A stretch of 64,000 nucleotides of DNA from Corynebacterium sp. CNCTC7651 (GCF_021496665.1 NZ_CP071246.1:1798001-1862000), one strand, 5' to 3'. Positions 17,088-30,876 are shown, numbered from the stretch's first letter. The notes: generated from the sequence alone by a model not told the origin. Made by a program: numbers and translations.

Positions 17088-18400
17088 GACACACCCTCCC
17101 GCGTGAGCGACGCACGTAACAACGCCTGCCACGATTCCACCGCGTTTCTCACCGACATGTACGAGCTGACGATGCTCGACGCGGCGCTGAAAGACGGCAC
17201 CGCGCACCGCAAGTGCGCATTCGAGGTGCGGGCACCGCGCGTGTGATCGACGCAATTTCGAATTTCCGCTTCACCGAGGAGCAGATCGCCAGCGCCGACT
17301 TCCTCTCCGAGGAGGCGAAAGAGTACCTGCGCAACTACCGCTTCTCCGGCGATGTCGACGGATACCGCGAGGGCGAGCTCTACTTCCCGTTCTCGCCGAT
17401 CTTGACCGTGCACGGCACGTTCGCAGAGTGCGTGATTCTGGAGACGGTGATTCTGTCCATCTTGAACTCGGACTCCGCGGTGGCGTCGGCAGCGTCGCGC
17501 ATGGTGTCCGCGGCGGACGGCAGGCCGATCATCGAGATGGGGTCGCGCCGCACGCACGAGCAAGCCGCCGTCACCGCCGCGCGTGCGACGTACATCGCGG
17601 GCTTCGACGCGACAAGCAATATGGAGGCGTCCCTGCGCTACGGCATCCCCGCCTCCGGCACCGCGGCGCACGCCTGGACGCTGCTGCACGTCGACGAGGA
17701 CGGGGTGCCGGACGAGCGCGCCGCCTTCCGCGCCCAGATCGATGCCGCCGGCGTCGACACCACGCTGCTGGTGGACACGTTCGACATTTCCAAGGGCGTG
17801 GAAAACGCGCTCGAGGTCGCGGGCACTGAGCTCGGCGCCGTGCGCATCGACTCGGGCGACCTCGGCATCATGTCGCGCCGCGTGCGCAAGCAGCTTGACG
17901 ACGCCGGAGCCTTCAACACCCGCATCATCGTCTCCTCCGACCTGGACGAGTTCACCATCGCCGGCCTGCGCGGCGACCCAGTCGACGGATTCGGCGTAGG
18001 TACCTCCGTAGTCACCGGCTCCGGCGCCCCCACGGCAGGGCTTGTGTACAAGCTTGTAGAGGTGGAGGGACATGCCGTCGCCAAGCGGAGCTCCGGGAAA
18101 GCCACCTACGGCGGTGCGAAAACCGCCTTCCGTGCGTACCGCGCGTCCGGGGTCGCCGTGGCGGAGGTCGTGCGGCCGGAAGGGGCGGAGATCGCGCGCA
18201 AGCCGAACCTGGAGTACCGCCAGCTCACGGTGCCGATGATCCGCGGCGGCGAGATCGTGGACGCGCCGTTCAGCCTCGAGGAAGCGCGCGAAACGCACCG
18301 CGCCGCACGCGAAACGCTGCCGTGGGAGGGCCTGGCGCTATCCCGCGGCGAGGCTGCGATCCCGACGCAGTTCGTCGGCTTCCCCGAGCCGACCGAGTAA
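17082..18400 (+). pseudogene. pncB: Nicotinate phosphoribosyltransferase with internal deletion and frameshift
   Basis: PncB makes nicotinate mononucleotide from nicotinate and PRPP, the step after PncA. The N-terminus is normal ([27 protein letters not shown]) but the frame then hits a stop at 17244. The rest of the enzyme, from [15 protein letters not shown] on, continues in another frame to 18400, with the typical [17 protein letters not shown] and RIDSGDLG motifs. Compared with relatives, a stretch of about a dozen residues (the FARRLP...YGVV segment) is missing, a deletion whose length is 1 mod 3, about 40 bp. This is not a homopolymer slip, so real inactivation is plausible. Confidence 0.85.
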
Positions 18401-20371
18401 GTGGCCGCCGACCAGCCGCTCGCGCAAACGACCGAGGACCTGCTCGCCGCAGCCGTAGAGGCGATCGGTGGTGTGCCGCGGCCCGGGCAGGTGGCGATGG
18501 CGCGCGCCGTGACGCACGCGTTCGAGTCGGAGCGGCACCTCGCCGTGCAGGCCGGAACCGGCACCGGCAAATCGCTGGCGTACCTCGTGCCCGCGATGCT
18601 GCACGCGCAAACCGCCGGCAACACGGTGGTGGTCTCCACCGCCACGCTCGCGCTGCAGCGGCAGCTGGTTGAGCGCGACCTGCCGCGGCTCGCGGACGCG
18701 CTCGAGCCGCTGATGGAGCGCCGCCCGACGTTCGCCATTCTTAAGGGCCGCAACAACTACCTCTGCCTGCACAAACTTAGCGTTGACGACGAGGTGCCGG
18801 AGGCGCTCATCGAGGAGGACGACCTCTCCTGGATGGGCCGCCACATCAAGCGCGTAGCCGAGTGGGCGCAGGAGACCGAAACGGGCGACCGCGACGACCT
18901 CGCCCCCGGCGTGCCGGACGAGGTGTGGTCCCACGTGTCCACATCCTCGCGCGAGTGCCTCGGCGCCACGCGCTGCCCGCACGGGGCGGAGTGCTTCGCT
19001 GAGCTCGCGCGCGAGCGCGCACACAAAGTGGACGTGGTGGTGACCAACCACGCGCTGTTGGCCATCGACGCGCTTTCGGATGTGGACGTGCTGCCCCCGC
19101 ACGACGCGGTTATCGTCGACGAGGCGCACGAGCTCGACGGGCGCGTCACGTCCGTAGCCACCAACGGCATTTCCAAACGCTCGCTGACCATGGCGGCGCG
19201 CCGCGCGGAAAAGCTCGGTGCCAAGAAAGGCACGCTCGAGGACGTCATCGACGACTTCACCGCTGTGCTCGACCTCGAACCGCCCGGGCGCTGGGAGCGC
19301 ATCTCCGAGCCCGCGCGCGGTGCGTTCGCCGGGTTGCGCGATGCGCTGTGGACCACGCGCACGGCGATTGCCGACGCTCCCGAGGGCGAAGCCGACAACG
19401 ACCCCGAAACCTTCGCCGAGCGCACCAATTTGCGCAACCACCTCGGTGACTTGCACGACGCCATCGTGCGCATCCTCGACGTTTTCGACGAGGACGACCC
19501 CTCCAAGCACTCCGACGTCGTGTGGCTGGAGCGCTCCGACCGTTGGGGCGACTCGGTCGCAGTCGCGCCGTTGTCAGTGGCGCACCTCCTGCACGAGACG
19601 CTTTTCGACGACACCACCGTCGTCCTCACCTCCGCCACTCTTGCCGTCGGCGGTAACTTCAACGCGATGGCCGCGAATTGGGGCCTGCCCGCCGGAACAT
19701 GGGATTCGCTGGACGCTGGCACGCCGTTCAACCCGCGCAAGAGCGGCATTCTCTACACCGCCGCGCACCTACCGACGCCGGGGCGCGAGGGCCTCGCCGA
19801 TGCCACGCTGGACGAGATCGCGGAGCTCATCACCGCCGCCGGCGGACGGACGCTGGGACTCTTTTCCTCGCGCCGTGCAGCCCAGCAAGCCGCGGAGGCG
19901 ATGCGCGAGCGCCTGCCCTTCGACATCTATCTCCAAGGCGAGGACACCACCGGCGCGCTTGTGGACCGGTTTGCCAAGAACGAGAACTCCTGCCTCTTCG
20001 GCACGCTCACGCTGTGGCAGGGCGTCGACGTACCGGGCAGCGCGTGCTCGCTAGTGATCATCGACCGCATTCCCTTCCCCCGCCCCGACGACCCGTTGCC
20101 GCAGGCGCGCGCAAAGGCCGCCGATGCCGCCGGCCGCTCCGGGTTCATGGAGGTCTCCGCCGCGCACGCCGCGCTCCTCCTCGCGCAGGGCACGGGTCGC
20201 CTCCTGCGCTCCCCCACCGACCGCGGGGTCATTGCCGTGCTGGACAATCGCTTGACGACGAAACGTTACGGCGCCTACCTCCGCAAATCCCTCCTCGATT
20301 TCTGGCAGACCACCGACAAGGAGAAGGTGCTGGGGGCGTTGCGACGCCTAGTTTCCGGCGAGACCCGCTAA
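18401..20371 (+). CDS. dinG: DinG/XPD-like ATP-dependent DNA helicase
   Basis: The product has 656 residues. A superfamily 2 helicase with Walker A GTGTGKS, DEAH box (VDEAHEL) and the C-terminal motif VI region QGTGRLLRS. Four cysteines between motifs I and II (YLC, REC, TRC and AEC around residues 125-210) match the Fe-S cluster site of XPD/DinG enzymes. It unwinds 5' overhang and R-loop type substrates in repair. The GTG start lies directly after the pncB stop, so it may depend on the pncB transcript. Two motif copies (19600 and 20250) fall in the gene. Confidence 0.9.
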   Translation: MAADQPLAQTTEDLLAAAVEAIGGVPRPGQVAMARAVTHAFESERHLAVQAGTGTGKSLAYLVPAMLHAQTAGNTVVVSTATLALQRQLVERDLPRLADALEPLMERRPTFAILKGRNNYLCLHKLSVDDEVPEALIEEDDLSWMGRHIKRVAEWAQETETGDRDDLAPGVPDEVWSHVSTSSRECLGATRCPHGAECFAELARERAHKVDVVVTNHALLAIDALSDVDVLPPHDAVIVDEAHELDGRVTSVATNGISKRSLTMAARRAEKLGAKKGTLEDVIDDFTAVLDLEPPGRWERISEPARGAFAGLRDALWTTRTAIADAPEGEADNDPETFAERTNLRNHLGDLHDAIVRILDVFDEDDPSKHSDVVWLERSDRWGDSVAVAPLSVAHLLHETLFDDTTVVLTSATLAVGGNFNAMAANWGLPAGTWDSLDAGTPFNPRKSGILYTAAHLPTPGREGLADATLDEIAELITAAGGRTLGLFSSRRAAQQAAEAMRERLPFDIYLQGEDTTGALVDRFAKNENSCLFGTLTLWQGVDVPGSACSLVIIDRIPFPRPDDPLPQARAKAADAAGRSGFMEVSAAHAALLLAQGTGRLLRSPTDRGVIAVLDNRLTTKRYGAYLRKSLLDFWQTTDKEKVLGALRRLVSGETR

Positions 20372-20376
20372 CGCAG

Positions 20377-20461
20377 CGCGGGGTGGCGGGCACGGCGCGG
20401 GGGTGGCGGGCGCGGCGCGGGGTGCGGGCGCGGCGCCCCGGGGTGGCGGGCGCGGCGCGGG
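20377..20461. repeat. GC-rich imperfect tandem repeats between dinG and the PTH2-like gene
   Basis: About four copies of a unit near GGGTGGCGGGCGCGGCGC, 17-22 bp each and slightly variable, fill the gap between two convergent genes. The composition is extreme (over 85 percent G+C). It may fold and act as a terminator. Confidence 0.8.
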
Positions 20462-21220
20462 TTAGGCTGGGGGTAGTGCGACGACCGTCACTGAGCCCGG
20501 CGCAACCTCGGTGTAGCCGGCGTCGCGGACCGGCACGGCACCGGTCGACCGCACCGCCGTCTCGAACTCAGCCGGGTCCTCCTCCTCGCGCACGGTGAGC
20601 GGGAACCCCGCCGTCGCCCACGCCCGCGCCACTTCCACGTCCAGGTTCGCCGCATACAGCATCGACGCGTGCCCGACCTGCGCACACGCCTTGCCCAAGG
20701 TCATGCCTAGCGACGCATCGACCAAAATCGTCGGCGTGGATGGGTCGTTGAGAGGGTTCGGGGAATCGTCGATAAGCTCGGTGCCCTTAATCTGCAGCTT
20801 GGCAATGGCGGGCGGGACCTCACCCACCGCGGAGGGGACGAAGGCGCGCACCCCGCCGACGGTGACCCCGGGCAGCGCCTGGACGTCGTCCCACGCCTTG
20901 TTGCGCGCGCGACGCGCGACCTTACGGATGCGGTGCGAGTACCAGCCGGCCAGGTGTTCGCGCCAGAAGCCGTCGGTGCCGGCGCGCTCGTCGAGACACA
21001 CTGCGACGACGGCCTGCGCTGCCTCCACCAGCACCCGGTTGCGCGGCGGCGGGTTCTGCTTCGGCAGGTTGAGCGCGAGCTGCATCGCCTGCACCGTGGC
21101 TGGGTCGGCGGAATCCTCGCTGCGGGCGCGGTAATCGCGTTCCACCAGCTCGGCGAGCAGCGCGTGCGCGGCCGCGAACGGATCGGACGCGCACGGATCG
21201 GCGGCGAAAAAGTCCGTCAC
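20462..21220 (-). CDS. PTH2-like peptidyl-tRNA hydrolase family protein
   Basis: The product has 252 residues. The C-terminal 110 residues resemble the Pth2 fold: LGMTLGKACAQVGHASML and a C-terminal DAGYTEVAPGSVTVVAL stretch, both hallmark Pth2 motifs. Residues 1-130 are an additional helical domain with basic patches. Pth2 enzymes release peptides from stalled peptidyl-tRNA; whether this longer corynebacterial form does so is unproven. Its start overlaps the serB stop by 4 bp (ATGA), which supports the start and co-translation. Confidence 0.78.
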   Translation of the reverse strand: MTDFFAADPCASDPFAAAHALLAELVERDYRARSEDSADPATVQAMQLALNLPKQNPPPRNRVLVEAAQAVVAVCLDERAGTDGFWREHLAGWYSHRIRKVARRARNKAWDDVQALPGVTVGGVRAFVPSAVGEVPPAIAKLQIKGTELIDDSPNPLNDPSTPTILVDASLGMTLGKACAQVGHASMLYAANLDVEVARAWATAGFPLTVREEEDPAEFETAVRSTGAVPVRDAGYTEVAPGSVTVVALPPA

Positions 21221-22482
21221 GGCAGGGGCACGCGGCCGTCGATGCCGGCGCTGCTGTTCGCGTGGTCGATTTCCTCGCGTGGAATGCCGAGGATGTACAG
21301 CACCTCGTCGAGGAACGGGTGGTTCACCGACGCGTCCGCGACCTCCTTCAGCGCCGGTTTTGCGTTGAACGCGATGCCCAGGCCGGCGCGCGAGAGCATG
21401 TCGATGTCGTTGGCGCCGTCGCCCACAGCCACCGTCTGGTTCATGGTCAAGCCGGAATCGGCAGCGAACTCGGCGAGGAAATCCGCCTTCGCTTGCCTAT
21501 CGACGATCTTCCCCGTCACCCGGCCTGTCAACTTGCCGTCCTCGATCTCCAGCGTGTTCGCGCGGACGTAATCGAGCTCGAGCTCTTCAGCAAGGCCCTC
21601 GAGGACCTGGATGAAACCGCCGGACACGACCGCGGTGCGGTATCCCATGGAGTTGAGCGTGCGGATCGTCGTGCGCGCGCCGGGGGTGAGCTCGATGGCG
21701 GCGGCAACCTCGTCGATCACGGAAGCGTCGAGCCCGGCGAGGGTTTTCACGCGTTCGCGGAGGGACTCCTCGAAGTCGAGCTCGCCGCGCATCGCGCGCT
21801 CGGTGACCTCCGCGACTTCCGCCTCCTTGCCTGCGTGCGCGGCCAGCATCTCGATGACCTCGCCGGTGATCAGCGTCGAGTCGCAGTCGAAGCACACCAA
21901 GCGCTTGGCGCGACGGTGCAGGCCCGCGTGCTCCATCGCGAGGTCGATGCCCAGCTCGGCGGAAAGCTTTGCCAGCGACTTGCGGATCTCCTGACCGTCG
22001 CCCGGGGTGTAATTCGGGATGGTGACGCGAAACTCCAGGCCCGTTACCGGGTACTGCGCAATGCCGCGGATCACGTTGATGTTCGCACCGTAGGCCGCGA
22101 GGATCCCGCCCAGTTTGGACACCGCTGCCGCGGTAATCGGGTTGCCCAGCGCGACCACCACGTGCGTGGAGCTCGGGCGGGAAACGGAGCCGGACTCGAC
22201 GCCAGTCTCGATGGTGACGCGCTGGCCAAACTCCCACAGGCCTACGCGAAGATCCCGCTCAATCTCGCTGAGCATGTGCGGCTCCATGCCCACAAGCGCT
22301 GCGAGCATGAGGCGGCCGCGGAAGTTCGTTTGCTCCACATCCAGCAGCTGCACCTCGTGGCGCGCCAACGCCGAAAAGAACGCGGCGGAGACACCCGGGC
22401 GATCCGGCCCAGACGTCGTAATCACGGCCGGTTTCAAGCCTTCTTGCAGTTCAACCTCCATGGCGGGCATGGGCGAAACCAT
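21217..22482 (-). CDS. serB: Phosphoserine phosphatase with ACT domains
   Basis: The product has 421 residues. It dephosphorylates L-phosphoserine, the last step of serine synthesis. The N-terminal 180 residues hold two ACT-like domains (TTSGPDRPGVSAAFF and VVVALGNPITAAAVSKLG), likely serine-sensing. The HAD phosphatase follows with FDCDSTLI (nucleophile Asp199), VVSGGF and VGDGANDIDML. The start could be ATG 22482, or internal Met codons at residues 5 and 8. A terminator hairpin separates it from ctaD upstream. Confidence 0.95.
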   Translation of the reverse strand: MVSPMPAMEVELQEGLKPAVITTSGPDRPGVSAAFFSALARHEVQLLDVEQTNFRGRLMLAALVGMEPHMLSEIERDLRVGLWEFGQRVTIETGVESGSVSRPSSTHVVVALGNPITAAAVSKLGGILAAYGANINVIRGIAQYPVTGLEFRVTIPNYTPGDGQEIRKSLAKLSAELGIDLAMEHAGLHRRAKRLVCFDCDSTLITGEVIEMLAAHAGKEAEVAEVTERAMRGELDFEESLRERVKTLAGLDASVIDEVAAAIELTPGARTTIRTLNSMGYRTAVVSGGFIQVLEGLAEELELDYVRANTLEIEDGKLTGRVTGKIVDRQAKADFLAEFAADSGLTMNQTVAVGDGANDIDMLSRAGLGIAFNAKPALKEVADASVNHPFLDEVLYILGIPREEIDHANSSAGIDGRVPLP

Positions 22483-22490
22483 AACACGAC

Positions 22491-22523
22491 GAAGCCCCCG
22501 CCGTTCATCAGGGCGGGGGCTTC
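22491..22523. terminator. Hairpin terminator between ctaD and serB
   Basis: GAAGCCCCCGCC (22491-22502) pairs perfectly with GGCGGGGGCTTC (22512-22523) around a nine-base loop. It lies just past the ctaD stop, overlapping the region upstream of serB. Confidence 0.85.
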
Positions 22524-22567
22524 GCGGAAGCTTTCAGGCCGTCAGGAGTGGCCTTCGGCCGAGAGCC

Positions 22568-24340
22568 TTACTTCGCAGTGGTGGCGGCGGGGCCGTCCAC
22601 ATTGTCGAACTCGTGGGTGGAACCCTTCCAGGTTGCCGGAGTATCGGAGGAGTGGCCGGTGTGTGCCTCGCGGCGCAGGGTCTCCACCATGTGCGGGTAG
22701 TGCAGCTCGAACGCCGGGCGCTCAGAGCGGATACGCGGCAGGGAGGTGAAGTTGTGGCGCGGCGGCGGGCAGGAGGTTGCCCACTCGAGGGAGTTGCCGT
22801 AGCCCCACGGATCGTCCACGGTGACGATCTCGCCGTAGCGCCAGGACTTGAACACGTTCCAGATGAACGGCAGCATGCCGATACCCAGGATGAAGGCGCC
22901 TACCGTGGACACCTGGTTCAGCAGAGTGAACCCGTCGGAGTCCAGGTAGTCGGCGTAGCGGCGCGGCATACCCATGTTGCCCAGCCAGTGCTGAATCAGG
23001 AAGGTCATGTTGAAGCCGATGAACACCAGCCAGAAGGAGATCTTGGCCAGGCGCTCGTCCAGCATGCGGCCGGTCATCTTCGGGAACCAGAAGTGGACGC
23101 CGGCGATGGCGGAGAACACCACGGTGCCGAACAGGGTGTAGTGGAAGTGCGCGACCACGAAGTAGGAGTCGTGCAGGTGGAAGTCCAGCGGCGGAGCAGC
23201 CAGCATGATGCCGGTCAGGCCACCGAAGAGGAAGGTGAACAGGAAGCCCATGACCCACATCATCGGGCTGTCGAAGGTGATGCGGCCGTTCCACATGGTG
23301 CCGACCCAGTTGAAGAACTTCACGCCGGTCGGGACCGCGATCAGGAAGGTCATGAAGGAGAAGAACGGCAGCAGGATGGCGCCGGTGGCGAACATGTGGT
23401 GCGCCCACACGGCCATGGACAGGCCGGCGATAGCCAGGGTTGCGAAGACCAGGCCGATGTAGCCGAAGATCGGCTTGCGGGAGAACACCGGGATGATCTC
23501 GGAGATGATGCCGAAGAACGGCAGGGCCAGGACGTACACCTCAGGGTGGCCGAAGAACCAGAACAGGTGCTGCCACAGGATCGCGCCGCCGTTAGCGGTG
23601 TCGTAGATGTGGGCACCGAGCAGGCGGTCGTACAGCACGCCGAGAGCCGCAGCAAGCAGCAGCGGGAAGATCATCAGCGCGATGATGGAGGTGACGAAGA
23701 CGGTCCAGGTGAACACCGGGAGGCGGAACATGGTCATGCCCGGTGCGCGCATGGTCAGCACGGTGGTGAGCATGTTGATGGCGGAAGCCACGGTGCCGAC
23801 ACCGGTCGCGCCCACGCCGACGATCCACAGGTTCGCGGACACGGACGGGGTGTGGGTCGCGTCAGCCAGCGGCATGTACATGGTCCAGCCGAAGTCAGCC
23901 GCGCCACCCGGGGTGATGAAGCCCGCGAGCATGGCAATAACGCCGACGGTGGTAATCCAGAAACCGAACGCGTTCAGACGCGGGAACGCCACATCCGGCG
24001 CGCCGATCTGCAGCGGCAGGACGTAGTTGGCGAAGCCCCACACAATCGGAGTGCCGAATGCCAGCAGCATCACGGTGCCGTGCATGGTGAACAGCTGGTT
24101 GAACTGCTCGTTGGAGAGGAACTGCAGGCCCGGGCTGAAGAGCTCAGCACGGATGAGCAGCGCCATCAAACCGCCGACAAAGAACCAGATGAAGGACATG
24201 ATGATGTACATGATGCCCAGCTCTTTGTGGTCGGTCGTAGTGATCTGCTTGTAGATCTTGGAGCCGCGACGGGCAGTTCCCGTCGGCTCCGGACGTGTCG
24301 GCGGGACGTAATTGTCCAGCCTAGGCGCCACAGCGGTCAT
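22568..24340 (-). CDS. ctaD: Cytochrome c oxidase subunit I (aa3-type)
   Basis: The product has 590 residues. The catalytic subunit of the terminal aa3 oxidase in the cytoplasmic membrane reduces oxygen with electrons from the bcc complex. About twelve membrane helices are apparent. The CuB/heme ligand motifs [18 protein letters not shown] and [13 protein letters not shown] are all present. In corynebacteria ctaD stands apart from ctaCEF, as here. The C-terminal 60 residues are hydrophilic. The 355-bp region upstream should hold its promoter. Confidence 0.97.
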   Translation of the reverse strand: MTAVAPRLDNYVPPTRPEPTGTARRGSKIYKQITTTDHKELGIMYIIMSFIWFFVGGLMALLIRAELFSPGLQFLSNEQFNQLFTMHGTVMLLAFGTPIVWGFANYVLPLQIGAPDVAFPRLNAFGFWITTVGVIAMLAGFITPGGAADFGWTMYMPLADATHTPSVSANLWIVGVGATGVGTVASAINMLTTVLTMRAPGMTMFRLPVFTWTVFVTSIIALMIFPLLLAAALGVLYDRLLGAHIYDTANGGAILWQHLFWFFGHPEVYVLALPFFGIISEIIPVFSRKPIFGYIGLVFATLAIAGLSMAVWAHHMFATGAILLPFFSFMTFLIAVPTGVKFFNWVGTMWNGRITFDSPMMWVMGFLFTFLFGGLTGIMLAAPPLDFHLHDSYFVVAHFHYTLFGTVVFSAIAGVHFWFPKMTGRMLDERLAKISFWLVFIGFNMTFLIQHWLGNMGMPRRYADYLDSDGFTLLNQVSTVGAFILGIGMLPFIWNVFKSWRYGEIVTVDDPWGYGNSLEWATSCPPPRHNFTSLPRIRSERPAFELHYPHMVETLRREAHTGHSSDTPATWKGSTHEFDNVDGPAATTAK

Positions 24341-24695
24341 GCGATCCTCCTGACAAGTGCACGAAAGCCAGTATTAATACCGAGTCATCATAACTGACAG
24401 GCTCATTGAATTACCAGCCATCACAGGCTGGTTACAGCGACGAGTGTATCCCCGGGCCCCGCAAAATGGGACGCTTGCACACGAACTCCCCGGAAATCCC
24501 ACCCTCACCTGCACAAAAGCATTGCTTGACGACGCTCACCCTTTTCACCCGTACGGGGTAGTCCCTACCCCGCTAATGAAAAACGCCAGTTCGTATTGAA
24601 ACTGGCCTGTGGATGAGTTTCGGCCACCATTTACGTTATCCACAATTTGGTTATTTTCCTTGTGTGGGTTTGAATCGCGGTTTACTGTGCGAGCC
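24341..24695. other. Divergent intergenic region ctaD / HNH gene
   Basis: This gap of about 355 bp holds a copy of the interspersed motif (24524-24534), a perfect 9-bp DnaA-box-like TTATCCACA (24636-24644) and the HNH-gene promoter. An AT-rich stretch (24370-24400) next to ctaD is the likely site of its promoter. No open frame is convincing. Confidence 0.6.
24660..24688 (+). promoter_or_regulatory. Putative leaderless promoter of the HNH gene
   Basis: A -35-like TTGTGT (24660-24665) and -10-like TACTGT (24683-24688) are 17 bp apart. The ATG lies eight bases after the -10, so transcription would begin at the start codon. Confidence 0.5.
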
Positions 24696-27791
<3,096 letters not shown>

Positions 27792-27803
27792 AGCCCGCAC
27801 GGC

Positions 27804-27833
27804 GAAAGCCCGCACACGACGTGCGGGCTTTCT
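27804..27833. terminator. Rho-independent terminator between the GntR gene and nrdE
   Basis: GAAAGCCCGCAC pairs perfectly with GTGCGGGCTTTC around the five-base loop ACGAC, followed by TTG. It separates convergent genes and likely works for both. Confidence 0.85.
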
Positions 27834-27857
27834 TGCTGTGGTCGCTGGGCGGGAGGC

Positions 27858-30035
27858 CTAGAGCATGCAGGACACGCAGCCCTCGACCTCGGTGCCCTCC
27901 AGCGCCATCTGGCGGAGGCGGATGTAGTACAGCGTCTTCACGCCCTTGCGCCAGGCGTAAATCTGGGCCTTGTTGATGTCGCGGGTAGTCACCGTGTCCT
28001 TGAAGAACAGCGTCAGCGACAAGCCTTGGTCGACGTACTTGGTGGCCTCGGCGTAGGTGTCGATGATCTTCTCGTAGCCGATCTCGTACGCGTCCTTGAA
28101 GTACTCCAGGTTCTCGTTGTCCATGTGCGGCGCCGGGTAGTAGACGCGGCCGATCTTGCCTTCCTTGCGGATCTCGATCTTGGAGGCAATCGGGTGGATC
28201 GACGAGGTGGAGTTGTTGATGTAGGAGATGGAGCCGGTCGGCGGGACGGCCTGCAGGTAGCGGTTGTAGATGCCGTCGCGCGCCACGTCGGCCTTCAGCT
28301 GCGCCCACTCCTCCGCGGTCGGGACGGCGATATCGGAAGCGTCGAAAAGCGCCTGCACCTTGGCGGTCTTCGGTTGGAAGTCGGCCGGATCGTAACGGTC
28401 GAAGAACTCGCCGGACGCGTACTCGGACTCGGCGAAGTCCGCGAAAGCCTCACCCTTTTCCACGGCGATCTTGTGGGACGCGCGGATGCACTCGTACATC
28501 ACCGCCGCGAAGTAGGCGTTGGTGAAGTCCAGGCCCTCCTCGGAGCCGTACTCGATGTGCTCGCGGCCCAGGTAGCCGTGGAGGTTCATCTGGCCGAGGC
28601 CGATCGCGTGCGACGCGTTGTTGCCCTCGCGCACGGACGGCACGGAATCAATGGAGGTACGGTCCGCCACCGCGGTCAGGCCGCGGATCGCCGTTTCGAC
28701 GGTCCGGGAGAAGTTATCAGAGTCCATCGCCATGGCAATGTTCAGGGAACCGAGGTTGCAGGAGATGTCGTGGCCGATCTCGGCGTAGCTCAGATCGTCG
28801 TTCAGCACGGAAGGCGAATTGACCTGCAGGATCTCGGAGCACAGGTTGGACATGTTGATGCGGCCGGTCTTCACCGGGTTCGCCCGGTTCGCCGTGTCCT
28901 CGAACATGATGTACGGGTAGCCGGACTCGAACTGGATCTCCGCGATGGTCTGGAAGAACTGGCGCGCCTTGATCTTGGTCTTGCGGATGCGCGGGTCCTC
29001 CACCATCTCGTCGTACTTCTCGGTGATCGAGATGTCCGCGAACGGCACGCCGTAGATGCGCTCGACATCGTACGGGGAGAACAGGTACATGTCGTCGTTG
29101 CGCTTCGCCAGCTCGAACGTGATGTCCGGGATCACCACACCGAGCGACAGGGTCTTAATACGGATCTTCTCGTCCGCGTTCTCGCGCTTCGTGTCCAGGA
29201 AGCGCATGATGTCCGGGTGGTGCGCGTTGAGGTACACCGCACCCGCACCCTGGCGCGCGCCGAGCTGGTTGGCGTAGGAGAAGGAATCCTCCAGCAGCTT
29301 CATCACCGGAATTACTCCCGACGATTGATTTTCAATGTGCTTGATCGGAGCACCAGACTCGCGGATGTTGGACAGCAGCAGCGCCACGCCGCCGCCGCGC
29401 TTGGAAAGCTGCAGCGAGGAGTTGATGGCGCGGCCGATGGACTCCATGTTGTCCTCGATACGCAGCAGGAAGCAGGACACGAGCTCGCCGCGCTGCGCCT
29501 TGCCCGCGTTCAAAAACGTCGGGGTAGCGGGTTGGAAGCGGCCGGTCATAATTTCGTCGACAAGCGCGGTAGCAAGCCCCTCGTCACCGTTCGCGAGGAA
29601 GAGTGCGGTCATGGAGACGCGGTCCTCGAAACGCTCGAGGTAGCGGCGGCCGTCGAACGTCTTCAGCGTGTAGGACGTGTAGTACTTGTACGCGCCCAGG
29701 AAGGACTTGAAGCGGAACTTGTAGCTGTAGGCGCGCTTGAACGTGGACTTCACAAAGTCCCAGTCGTACTGCTCGATAACGCCCGGCTCGTAGTACTTGT
29801 TCTCAATCAAGTAATCCATCTTCTCTTCCAGGTCGTGGAAGTAGACGGTGTTCTGGTTGACGTGCTGCAGGAAGAACTGGTTGGCGGCCTCGCGGTCCTT
29901 GTCGAACTGGATGTTGCCGTCAGCGTCGTACAAGTTCAGCAGCGCGTTGAGCGCGTGGTAATCCAGCTGCGCGGCCTCCGTGGCCGGCTCGGGGACGCTT
30001 CTACCGTGGGGAGTTGCGGGCGTGGTGGTGGACAC
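27858..30035 (-). CDS. nrdE: Class Ib ribonucleotide reductase large subunit
   Basis: The product has 725 residues. The catalytic subunit reduces ribonucleoside diphosphates. Active-site cysteines lie in [11 protein letters not shown] and in [13 protein letters not shown], and the C-terminal redox pair is GCVSCML. Substrate-binding motifs ATPTFLNAG and [18 protein letters not shown] are present. It lacks the N-terminal ATP cone, as usual for class Ib. Downstream of nrdI in the nrdHIE operon with a 36-bp gap. A motif copy (28340) and another (29555) fall within the gene. Confidence 0.97.
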   Translation of the reverse strand: MSTTTPATPHGRSVPEPATEAAQLDYHALNALLNLYDADGNIQFDKDREAANQFFLQHVNQNTVYFHDLEEKMDYLIENKYYEPGVIEQYDWDFVKSTFKRAYSYKFRFKSFLGAYKYYTSYTLKTFDGRRYLERFEDRVSMTALFLANGDEGLATALVDEIMTGRFQPATPTFLNAGKAQRGELVSCFLLRIEDNMESIGRAINSSLQLSKRGGGVALLLSNIRESGAPIKHIENQSSGVIPVMKLLEDSFSYANQLGARQGAGAVYLNAHHPDIMRFLDTKRENADEKIRIKTLSLGVVIPDITFELAKRNDDMYLFSPYDVERIYGVPFADISITEKYDEMVEDPRIRKTKIKARQFFQTIAEIQFESGYPYIMFEDTANRANPVKTGRINMSNLCSEILQVNSPSVLNDDLSYAEIGHDISCNLGSLNIAMAMDSDNFSRTVETAIRGLTAVADRTSIDSVPSVREGNNASHAIGLGQMNLHGYLGREHIEYGSEEGLDFTNAYFAAVMYECIRASHKIAVEKGEAFADFAESEYASGEFFDRYDPADFQPKTAKVQALFDASDIAVPTAEEWAQLKADVARDGIYNRYLQAVPPTGSISYINNSTSSIHPIASKIEIRKEGKIGRVYYPAPHMDNENLEYFKDAYEIGYEKIIDTYAEATKYVDQGLSLTLFFKDTVTTRDINKAQIYAWRKGVKTLYYIRLRQMALEGTEVEGCVSCML

Positions 30036-30071
30036 GGTTGTGGGCCTTTCGTCGACGCGAAGAAGAGAGGG

Positions 30072-30617
30072 CTAAACGGATGCGTGGTTGCGGGAACGAG
30101 AGCGAGCGTACTTGGCTCGCAGGCGGGCGAGGCGCTCAGCAGCCTCATCCACCGCGGGATCAGCGGATACAGCGAGCGCGGGCGTACCCCCGGCGGGGGC
30201 GAGGCCGAGGCGCTCCGCGTGGGTGAGAAGTTGCTGGCGGACGCGCTGCACGTCGTCCGCGCCGCCCATGAGCTCGAAGCGGTACAGGTACGGCACGCCG
30301 CATTTCGCGGCGATAACGTCCCCAGCGCGGCAAAAATCCGCCCCGAAGTTGGCGTTGCCGGCTGCGATCACGCCGCGGATGAGGCCGCGGTTGTGCTCGT
30401 TGTTCAGGAACCGGATCACCTGGGGCGGTACCGGGCGGGAATGCTGCTGCGTGGTGGAGGCGCCGCCGCCGTACGTGGGGCAAATGAGCACGTACGGCTC
30501 CTCCACCACCAAATCCCCGTCACCGCGCTTCAGCGGAATACGCTTGGCGGGGAGGCCGAGTTTTTCTACGAACCGCTTCGTGTTCTCGGTTGCGGAGGAA
30601 AAATAGACGACCAGCAT
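30072..30617 (-). CDS. nrdI: Flavodoxin-like NrdI, Mn cofactor assembly factor
   Basis: The product has 181 residues. NrdI is a flavoprotein that supplies an oxidant for assembly of the dimanganese-tyrosyl radical in NrdF. Signature parts: [20 protein letters not shown] for the FMN phosphate loop, LICPTYGGG, and [18 protein letters not shown]. The C-terminal 35 residues are an Arg-rich extension beyond the usual length. Operon position between nrdH and nrdE supports the call. Confidence 0.95.
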   Translation of the reverse strand: MLVVYFSSATENTKRFVEKLGLPAKRIPLKRGDGDLVVEEPYVLICPTYGGGASTTQQHSRPVPPQVIRFLNNEHNRGLIRGVIAAGNANFGADFCRAGDVIAAKCGVPYLYRFELMGGADDVQRVRQQLLTHAERLGLAPAGGTPALAVSADPAVDEAAERLARLRAKYARSRSRNHASV

Positions 30618-30648
30618 GGCGCAAAACTCGGCGAGGGTTCAGCGCGGG

Positions 30649-30876
30649 CTACGCCGCAGCAAGGCCGCGGATACGGTCCGGGCGGAAGCCGGACCAGTGC
30701 TCGCCGTCTACCTCAACCACGGGCGCCTGCAGGTGGCCGAGCGCCATGACATAGTCGCGAGCGCTGTCGTCCAGGGAAATGTCTACAAGGTTGTACTCCA
30801 GGCCAGCCTTGTCCAGGGCGCGGGTGGTCGCGCGGCACTGCTGGCAAGCGGGCTTGGTGTAAACGGTGATGGACAT
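30649..30876 (-). CDS. nrdH: Glutaredoxin-like NrdH
   Basis: The product has 75 residues. The redoxin with CQQC at residues 11-14 (TKPACQQCRAT) is the electron donor to NrdE and is reduced by thioredoxin reductase. The conserved WSGFRPDRI near the C-terminus distinguishes NrdH from ordinary glutaredoxins. It is the first gene of the operon; the start ATG at 30876 matches family length. Paired NrdR boxes lie 90-137 bp upstream. Confidence 0.96.
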   Translation of the reverse strand: MSITVYTKPACQQCRATTRALDKAGLEYNLVDISLDDSARDYVMALGHLQAPVVEVDGEHWSGFRPDRIRGLAAA

